Shown: one piece after another, positions 58,618-64,000 of the stretch
How positions within the stretch are numbered: the first letter of the stretch is position 1
How the letters are laid out: each line of letters begins with the position of its first letter
DNA from: Bin5 sp965220715
Lineage (GTDB): Bacteria > Chloroflexota > Anaerolineae > Caldilineales > Caldilineaceae
Assembly: GCA_965220715.1 (NCBI GenBank)
Contig: OZ244843.1
Coordinates: 4,712,001-4,776,000 of the forward strand
DNA length: 64,000 nt
Direction: 5' to 3'
Made by a program: the position numbers and the translations under genes
The notes under the pieces: generated by a model
What the model was told of the DNA's origin: nothing
The model's input: only the letters and a program-made list of their open reading frames with translations
Databases searched by the model: none

Positions 58618-59142
58618 ATGGAAGAACTGACCCGCAAAGAGTTTTATGATCTAGCCAACCAGTGCCGGGAACGTGCGCTGGAGTTGGCCCACTTTGATCA
58701 GAACAGGGTCAACCGCCAGCAGTGCCGGCAATTCAACCTGTGGTTGGCGCGTCTGAAAACGTATGACCAGTTGGCCGTCGGCGTGCGAGACATCAACGCG
58801 GCCCGACCTATCACCCGCTATGATTTGATGGCAGCGGCCGTCGTCCTCTGGCTATTGTCGATGTTTCTGCTGAGAGAGCAACTTAGTCAGGGTGGGAACA
58901 GAATTCTGGCGTTCAGCATGTGGGGGTTGGTTATCCTACTCTATTTTTTGCCCGAATCACTCTACGCGACGACTGTCGAACTGTTGGAGGCCAAGGTGCT
59001 GCGCGTGGTAGAAACGCTTGAAGAACTTTTGATCTCGCAGGAAATGGAGGTTACCGAGGCGGTCTTTTTCAAGATAAAAGAGAATCTCAACACCGCCCGC
59101 CGCGAGTTGCGCCAACAGATTCACCTCGCCCACCGCCGCTAA
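58618..59142 (+). CDS. Small membrane protein, function unknown
   Basis: A 174-residue protein with an amphipathic N-terminal half rich in Arg and Gln (NQCRERALELAHFDQNR), two membrane helices (about 69-86 and 96-116) and a C-terminal helix predicted to form a coiled coil (about 120-170, VETLEELLISQEMEVTE). No family is recognised. ATG at 58618. It lies between the prenyltransferase gene and a convergent ATPase gene. Confidence 0.6.
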   Translation: MEELTRKEFYDLANQCRERALELAHFDQNRVNRQQCRQFNLWLARLKTYDQLAVGVRDINAARPITRYDLMAAAVVLWLLSMFLLREQLSQGGNRILAFSMWGLVILLYFLPESLYATTVELLEAKVLRVVETLEELLISQEMEVTEAVFFKIKENLNTARRELRQQIHLAHRR

Positions 59143-59193
59143 ATCGCCCGCCCCTTCCTGAGGCGCTGTCAGGCGCAACTCCTCTTCGCCACA

Positions 59194-60945
59194 TTACCCG
59201 CCCGCAGGTTTCGCTTGCTCTGCGACTTCAACGATCTGATCCAGCACGTCGCTCACTTCCTTGTCCAACTCTTCGGGCTTCGCCAGTGCAGCAAGGCGAT
59301 GATATGCCGTTTTTCGCATGACATTAGGCAGCATCAGCTGCTGGAAAAACTCCTCAAAGACTCTGTCCAATAGTTCGCTTACTTTCACATCATGCCGCCA
59401 GTAGCTGTCTTCAGAATTTCGCAATGCAATTGGAGGGACCAGGTCCCTCACAACCTTATTCATTATCTCAAGACGCTTATCTTTTTCGGCGGCGGAAAAG
59501 AGCGTGTCGCCCCCGGTTTCATTCTCATCTACTGAGGACTGTGCGTATCTCTCCAACACTGCGGGAATCGGAAGGTAGTTCTCGACTTCTCTTCTTTGCC
59601 ACTGTAGTTCCCGTAGAGAGGGAGAGGTCCCATCTATCTTAGCATCGTGATCATAGAGCCCGATTCCAACCAAGTCAGGTTTTCCTTGATGCAGCCCATG
59701 AAAATGGTTTCGAGCTAATGATGGCTGATTGCCCACATAGTGAACGAAGGGTCTGGCGAGATATTCGGATGCCGAATGGTTCAGCATTTTCGCAAACGAA
59801 CGGAGGTTGGAAAGATCGGTCGACCCTTCAAGATAGAACACCCACCCCATTTGTTCCGCCTGATAGTAGTCCTGGTACCCAATCTGCTTCAGAGCCTTCG
59901 CTACCTGCGTGCGCGCAGATCGGTCGTCGATTCTGTGGGGCTTACCAACGAAAGCGACAACTACGTCCTGCGAGCCGGCTTCATTCATGATCACCTCGGA
60001 ATGGCTGGCCGCAATAATCTGACTGCCCATTTCAGAGGCAATTTCTGACAATAGGTGATAGATTTGGCGTTGGCGCAAAATTTCAAGATGGGCGTCTGGT
60101 TCGTCCAGAAGAAGAACCGTTGAAGGGTTCGTGTAAAGGTAGGCCAACAGCAGTAACGTTTGTTGCAGTCCCCGACCAGAAGCCGAGAGCGCCAACGAGA
60201 CGCCGGCCCGCTCAAGGTAGGACATCGTAACTTCGCCCCGTTCAACGATATGATCCGGTCTGTCCAGCTTGACTCCGAAAAGTTGTCGAATATGCTCTTG
60301 AACTCTCCACCACTCTTGCTCTTGATTCTCCGCCAGGTTATAGCATAGATTGCGCAACACTTGCGCGGTCTGACCCTCGCCTATCAGCACATTCACCCGA
60401 CCTGGCTCCCACTTTGGTTCGACCGCAGCCAGCCCCGACATCGGAGGCAGATACGCGACATGCGTCAGCGGCGCCTGGTCAGGAACGGGCATTCTCTCCC
60501 ATGAATTGGCCTCGCCGTCTATCCGTAGGGGCCGGCAGTAGAAGGACTCTTCGTTGGCGTAGTCAAACTCCAGGCCACATCGCCAGGTTTCGCCGTTCGT
60601 AATGCCGTCTACTACGATGTCGATACGGACGTTTTGTGTGCCCTTCTTTCCATCTTCGATTGTGCTAATACGTGTGCGTAAGTCGCGCCATAGCAAATTC
60701 GCCCTGGGAACCGGAATAGCAATCATATCGCGACGATTAATTGTAATACCAGGTCGCTTTTCGGGTGTCGGTTTGCCCTGGTAGCGTTCCATCCACCTGC
60801 GCAGCCCCAGGTCCCACAGTGCGAGAGCCTGCAGCGCTGTCGTTTTGCCTGAGTTGTTTGGTCCAATAAACACAACCGACGTTCCAAGAGGAATCTCAAC
60901 CTCTTCAAAGCTCTTGAAGTTACGAATCGTCATGTTCGTCAGCAC
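59194..60945 (-). CDS. OLD-family-like ATPase with TOPRIM domain
   Basis: A 583-residue protein with an ABC-type ATPase head: Walker A FIGPNNSGKTT (28-37), an ABC-like signature LALSASGRGLQQTLLL (about 250) and Walker B VLLLDEPDAHLE (about 275). The C-terminal part has TOPRIM-like acidic motifs: FYLEGSTDLSNL (about 369) and GLYDHDAKID (about 428). This is the layout of class 1 OLD nucleases (overcoming lysogenization defect), which function as DNA nucleases in phage defence or repair. Usually partnered with a UvrD-like helicase in Gabija systems; none is adjacent. It stands alone between an unknown membrane protein and trmB. Confidence 0.75.
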   Translation of the reverse strand: MLTNMTIRNFKSFEEVEIPLGTSVVFIGPNNSGKTTALQALALWDLGLRRWMERYQGKPTPEKRPGITINRRDMIAIPVPRANLLWRDLRTRISTIEDGKKGTQNVRIDIVVDGITNGETWRCGLEFDYANEESFYCRPLRIDGEANSWERMPVPDQAPLTHVAYLPPMSGLAAVEPKWEPGRVNVLIGEGQTAQVLRNLCYNLAENQEQEWWRVQEHIRQLFGVKLDRPDHIVERGEVTMSYLERAGVSLALSASGRGLQQTLLLLAYLYTNPSTVLLLDEPDAHLEILRQRQIYHLLSEIASEMGSQIIAASHSEVIMNEAGSQDVVVAFVGKPHRIDDRSARTQVAKALKQIGYQDYYQAEQMGWVFYLEGSTDLSNLRSFAKMLNHSASEYLARPFVHYVGNQPSLARNHFHGLHQGKPDLVGIGLYDHDAKIDGTSPSLRELQWQRREVENYLPIPAVLERYAQSSVDENETGGDTLFSAAEKDKRLEIMNKVVRDLVPPIALRNSEDSYWRHDVKVSELLDRVFEEFFQQLMLPNVMRKTAYHRLAALAKPEELDKEVSDVLDQIVEVAEQAKPAGG

Positions 60946-61009
60946 AACGGACCTCCTCTACTCTGGTGTTGCCAAATGGCCGCACCAACACTCTCTCCCA
61001 GTTATGCTG

Positions 61010-61822
61010 CTACCTACCGTCCCGCGTGGGGAAAAAGTAGGTCCACACCGGCATGCCGTTTTCTCGGCACCAGTGCTCACGGTGCGTAGGAAGGTAAGGG
61101 CGGACACGCTCAGCCAGTTTCGGACTGTGATCACAGAAAGAAAGGTGATGCGATAGCAGATGGCGCACCAATTCGCCGTACTGTTCCACGTCACTCTTTA
61201 CGTGCAAATAGCCGCCCGGACGCATTTTGGCCGCCAACAGATCGACGAACGGGGGAGAGAACAGGCGCTTGACCTTGTGCTGCGCCTTCCACCAGGGATC
61301 GGGAAAGAGTACATGCACGGCATCCACGCGACGATCGGGAATCGCATGCGGCAGGCCCACTCTGGCGTCGTCGTCGCTCAGCCACAGATTCTCCAAACCC
61401 CGTTCCTCCAGGCGGCGCAGCGCCAGCCGCACGGCCTTGGTTTTTACCTCGTAGCCGATGAACCATCGCTCGGGCATGCGTGCGGCCCGGTCGAGAAGGA
61501 AGTCACCGCGGCCGAAACCGATCTCGATTTCCAGCGGGCGCGCGCTGGCAGTTTCCTGGCGGAAGCCTTCGCCATTGACGACGCAAGGATCACCGAGGGC
61601 AAGGGCGCGCACAAATGGACGGCCTATCCCCCAGGAAGGCAGGATGTCGAAATTCGGACGCTGCCGGGGATCGCCGCCGATGAGGCCCTTGCCGGCCTTC
61701 CAATCGGCGTAGTTCCGCTCCCGTTGCCCAGGCGTCAACTCCTCCCAGGCAAAGTCCATTCGTCCCTGGGAAAAGGAGGTGGGACTGTAGTCGAGGGTAC
61801 GCTCTCTGTTCTCTTCGGTCAC
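61010..61822 (-). CDS. trmB: tRNA (guanine-N7-)-methyltransferase
   Basis: A 270-residue SAM-dependent methyltransferase that modifies G46 of tRNA. The SAM site EIEIGFGRGDFLL (about 98-110) and the diagnostic FPDPWWKAQHKVKRL segment (about 170) are present, followed by LHVKSDVEQYGE. The protein carries about 70 extra N-terminal residues (RGGDP/PRQRPNFDI region) compared with E. coli TrmB (239). A later start is possible, but the extension keeps an open coding pattern. Confidence 0.88.
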   Translation of the reverse strand: MTEENRERTLDYSPTSFSQGRMDFAWEELTPGQRERNYADWKAGKGLIGGDPRQRPNFDILPSWGIGRPFVRALALGDPCVVNGEGFRQETASARPLEIEIGFGRGDFLLDRAARMPERWFIGYEVKTKAVRLALRRLEERGLENLWLSDDDARVGLPHAIPDRRVDAVHVLFPDPWWKAQHKVKRLFSPPFVDLLAAKMRPGGYLHVKSDVEQYGELVRHLLSHHLSFCDHSPKLAERVRPYLPTHREHWCRENGMPVWTYFFPTRDGR

Positions 61823-61912
61823 TGCATTTGAGATATTTGGGAGGTCGGATGATGGTAGTTTAGCACGCCGCCTGTCGCGTACAGGGGAAGGCGTCCTCGC
61901 GGTCCATCCCGT

Positions 61913-63256
61913 TCAAGCGAGTTTCCGCTGGATGGTGTCCCGCACGATCTCCGCATCGGCGGGCAGATAGACCGGCGGGTTGGCGAGGTCGCTTTCAACT
62001 TCCGCCAGCGTGCCCTCGTGGTAGCCGACCTTGAAGGGCGTGAATTTCAGCCCGTGGGCAGTGCTGATGATGACCACCCGCTGGTTGCTCCGAACTTCCT
62101 TGCGTTGCAGCAGTTTGAAGAGCGCAGCCAGGGCAATACCTGTATGGGGACAGGTGTACATGCCGGTGGCGTCCGCCATGGCTGCTGCCGATGCCATCTC
62201 GTGTTCGTCTACCTGCTCGACTATTCCGTTGGTCTCCTGAATCGCCTGCACCGCCTTCTCGTAGCTGACCGGATCGCCGATCTGAATGGCGGACGCCAGC
62301 GTCGATTGGGCCTCAACGCTCACCTTCTGGCTGAATCCGTTCAGATAACTGAGATAGAAGGGGTTAGCTTTGGTGGCCTGGGCTGCAACAAGGCGGGGCA
62401 GGCGGTTGATGATGCCCAGATCCTTCATCAGTTTCAACCCCTTGTAGAGCGCACTGATGTTGCCCAGGTTGCCGACGGGGATGACGATCCAGTCCGGTAT
62501 TTCCCAGTCGAACTGCTGCACGATTTCAATGCCCGCCGTTTTCTGGCCTTCTATGCGGAGGGAGTTCATCGAGTTCGCCAGATAGATGGAAGAGTCGGGG
62601 CTGTCTCCATCGTGGGTGATTTCACGGATGACACGCATGCAGCCGTCGAAGTCAGTGTCGAGGGCCAGCACATAGGCGCCGTTGGCGATGGGTTGAATCA
62701 GTTGCGCGGGGCTGACCTTGCCCTCTGGCAGGAAGATGACGGCCGGGATGCCGGCTGCCGCGGCATAAGCGGCCAGCGCGGCGCTGGTGTCACCGGTGCT
62801 GGCGCAGGCCACAGCCCGTACAGGCACACCCTCGTCCCGCATCTGCTTGACGACGCTGATCAGCACCGTCATGCCCAGATCCTTGAAGCTGCCAGTATGG
62901 CTGTTTCCGCACAGCTTTACCCACAGGTCGGACAAGCCGATCTGTCTGCCCAACCGTTCGGCCCAAAAGAGGTTTGAGTTGCCTTCGTACATGCTGACCA
63001 CGTTGTCGTCAGCAATGGTCGGCATGATCCACTCTTTCTTGCCCCAGACACCGCTGCCGTAGGGCCATTGGGTGCTGCCGACACGGCTGTCAAACAGCTG
63101 TTTCCACTCGTCTGCCGATCGCCTCCGCAGAGCGGCAGTGTCGTGCTCCACCTCCAAAAGGCCGCCGCATTGGGGACAGGTATAAATGACTTTATATATT
63201 GAATGTGTACCGGCGCAACCCCGAAAACAGCGGAAGTGGGCTCTGTACTCGGTCAT
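61913..63256 (-). CDS. thrC: Threonine synthase
   Basis: A 447-residue PLP enzyme converting O-phosphohomoserine to threonine. An N-terminal zinc ribbon is present (C10, C14, C27, C30 in FRCFRGC and YTCPQCGG), as in the long ThrC form of many bacteria. PLP lysine K125 is in NSHTGSFKDLGMT, and the phosphate-binding GNLGNISA loop (PVGNLGNISAL) lies near residue 257. ATG at 63256. Located next to a 0.5-kb spacer and divergent from the etfA gene. Confidence 0.92.
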   Translation of the reverse strand: MTEYRAHFRCFRGCAGTHSIYKVIYTCPQCGGLLEVEHDTAALRRRSADEWKQLFDSRVGSTQWPYGSGVWGKKEWIMPTIADDNVVSMYEGNSNLFWAERLGRQIGLSDLWVKLCGNSHTGSFKDLGMTVLISVVKQMRDEGVPVRAVACASTGDTSAALAAYAAAAGIPAVIFLPEGKVSPAQLIQPIANGAYVLALDTDFDGCMRVIREITHDGDSPDSSIYLANSMNSLRIEGQKTAGIEIVQQFDWEIPDWIVIPVGNLGNISALYKGLKLMKDLGIINRLPRLVAAQATKANPFYLSYLNGFSQKVSVEAQSTLASAIQIGDPVSYEKAVQAIQETNGIVEQVDEHEMASAAAMADATGMYTCPHTGIALAALFKLLQRKEVRSNQRVVIISTAHGLKFTPFKVGYHEGTLAEVESDLANPPVYLPADAEIVRDTIQRKLA

Positions 63257-63772
63257 TTGGGTTCACCACAGTGCCAGCGCGCATTTCTGCAAGCCTAACA
63301 ACGCACACGCGTTTTCCCCGCGTCTCCCAAGGAGATAAAACTACGAGGTTTGAAGATCAATGAGGGTATTGTATGGAAAACAATACCCGAATGCCGTCGA
63401 TGCATGTTTCTGACGGAGCCGTCAGCACACTGACAGTCTTGCTACCAGCGCCAAATTCGCGCGCGCAAAATTATTTCTCGACGCGTTCACTTTCCCATCC
63501 GAAACATGACCGCAACTCGACCGTTCAGAAATTAGATAAATGCTGGCCAGTTGGGAGGCAAAATTGTCTCAACTATTGTTTGGAAATTCCCGCCTACCCG
63601 TTTACCAATTGCATAGCCGGCGGGCATCGGCTGTGTTGGCTCCTATTTGCTGCTGCGCAAAGGACTGGGCTGCCGTCATCGTCCTTGTATAGCACAGATG
63701 GTCAGACTGATCAAGTCACCAGGGCACGCCGGCCTACTGGAACGCGCAGACGCAGCCGCCACGGCGCTGGCT
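63257..63772. other. Intergenic region with a 9-bp inverted repeat
   Basis: About 515 bp without a credible gene. Near its left end GGGTATTGT (63364-63372) and ACAATACCC (63380-63388) form a perfect 9-bp inverted repeat around atggaaa, which may be an operator or a small hairpin upstream of thrC. An open frame from 63373 lacks family features. The region is AT-richer than its flanks. Confidence 0.45.
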
Positions 63773-64000
63773 TCAGTTTAGCCGCTTGCTGAATTCCGCA
63801 GTCAGCGCCGGGACGGTCTCGAACAGATCGTCGACGATGCCATATTTGGCCCGTTCAAAGATTGGAGCGTTCGGGTCCTTATTGATGGCGACGATGATCT
63901 TGCTGTTCCCCATGCCGGCCAGATGTTGAATGGCGCCGGAGATGCCGCAGGCGACATAGAGATCCGGCCTGACCGTCTTGCCAGTCTGCCCTACTTGGTG
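63773..64000 (-). CDS. etfA: Electron transfer flavoprotein alpha subunit (3' end only)
   Basis: Only the last 75 residues are inside the window; the gene continues beyond 64000. The FAD-binding C-terminus is diagnostic: QVGQTGKTVRPDLYVACGIS then GAIQHLAGM, IVAINKDPNAPIF and YGIVDDLFETVP. EtfAB collects electrons from acyl-CoA and other dehydrogenases. The stop codon is TGA at 63775-63773. etfB is expected upstream. Confidence 0.92.
   Translation of the reverse strand, partial: HQVGQTGKTVRPDLYVACGISGAIQHLAGMGNSKIIVAINKDPNAPIFERAKYGIVDDLFETVPALTAEFSKRLN

Noticed and set aside
63373..63792. Open frame of 139 codons between thrC and etfA
   Set aside because: No family features, no good ribosome-binding site, odd composition, and its end overlaps the 3' end of etfA on the other strand.

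Overview
The window looks like a GC-rich chromosomal segment of an uncultivated or environmental member of the Chloroflexota (Anaerolineae/Caldilinea-like). This is inference from gene content: Thr/Pro-rich envelope proteins, an archaeal-type isopentenyl phosphate kinase in a bacterium, a HisZ-dependent short HisG, many ABC importers with 'PAAAPAAQ' style lipoproteins, and riboswitch-controlled thiamine and cobalamin uptake. No rRNA, tRNA or CRISPR array was seen. The first gene (an ABC permease) and the last (etfA) run off the window edges.

Left part (1-16.8 kb): a catabolic island on the + strand. It holds two carbohydrate ABC permeases, two beta-propeller glycosidase-like proteins, a mandelate-racemase-type dehydratase, an HpcH/HpaI aldolase, an NHL propeller, a phytanoyl-CoA-dioxygenase-like oxygenase, a bicupin and a uronate-dehydrogenase-like oxidoreductase. 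Dehydrogenase, dehydratase and aldolase together suggest an oxidative uronate/aldarate pathway ending in pyruvate. The island is followed by an AceE-like E1 and an E2 acyltransferase (no E3), a lipoprotein with 13 near-identical TPRs, and an Ldh2-type dehydrogenase.

Middle-left (16.8-28.5 kb), mostly on the - strand: an IPNS-like oxygenase, a GC-rich multi-hairpin element, a thiXYZ-type pyrimidine/thiamine-precursor transporter behind a promoter, a TPP riboswitch and a terminator, decayed repeats, an IS3-type remnant, and a heterodimeric ABC exporter. The exporter has a consensus promoter and a leader of about 430 nt with a 23-codon leader peptide, an intermediate hairpin and two terminators. 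This is the most interesting regulatory unit in the window.

Middle (28.5-43.2 kb): a PQQ-sugar-dehydrogenase/cytochrome c fusion next to a decayed copy of its own cytochrome domain, an SDR, an oligopeptide-type ABC importer and a lipoprotein cytochrome. Facing them on the - strand is a seven-gene cobalamin salvage operon (btuF-cobS-cobU-btuC-btuD-pduO-ferredoxin) behind a consensus promoter, a cobalamin riboswitch and a terminator.

Right part (43.5-64 kb): mainly housekeeping genes (FmdB zinc ribbon, hisZ, hisG, an RmlC-like cupin, selA, isopentenyl phosphate kinase, rseP). Then comes a tightly spaced envelope cluster: zinc-ribbon/LysM, HEAT, a small unknown, TPR, FecR-like, GT39 and a UbiA-like prenyltransferase. 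The window closes with an OLD-like ATPase/TOPRIM protein, trmB, thrC and the 3' end of etfA.
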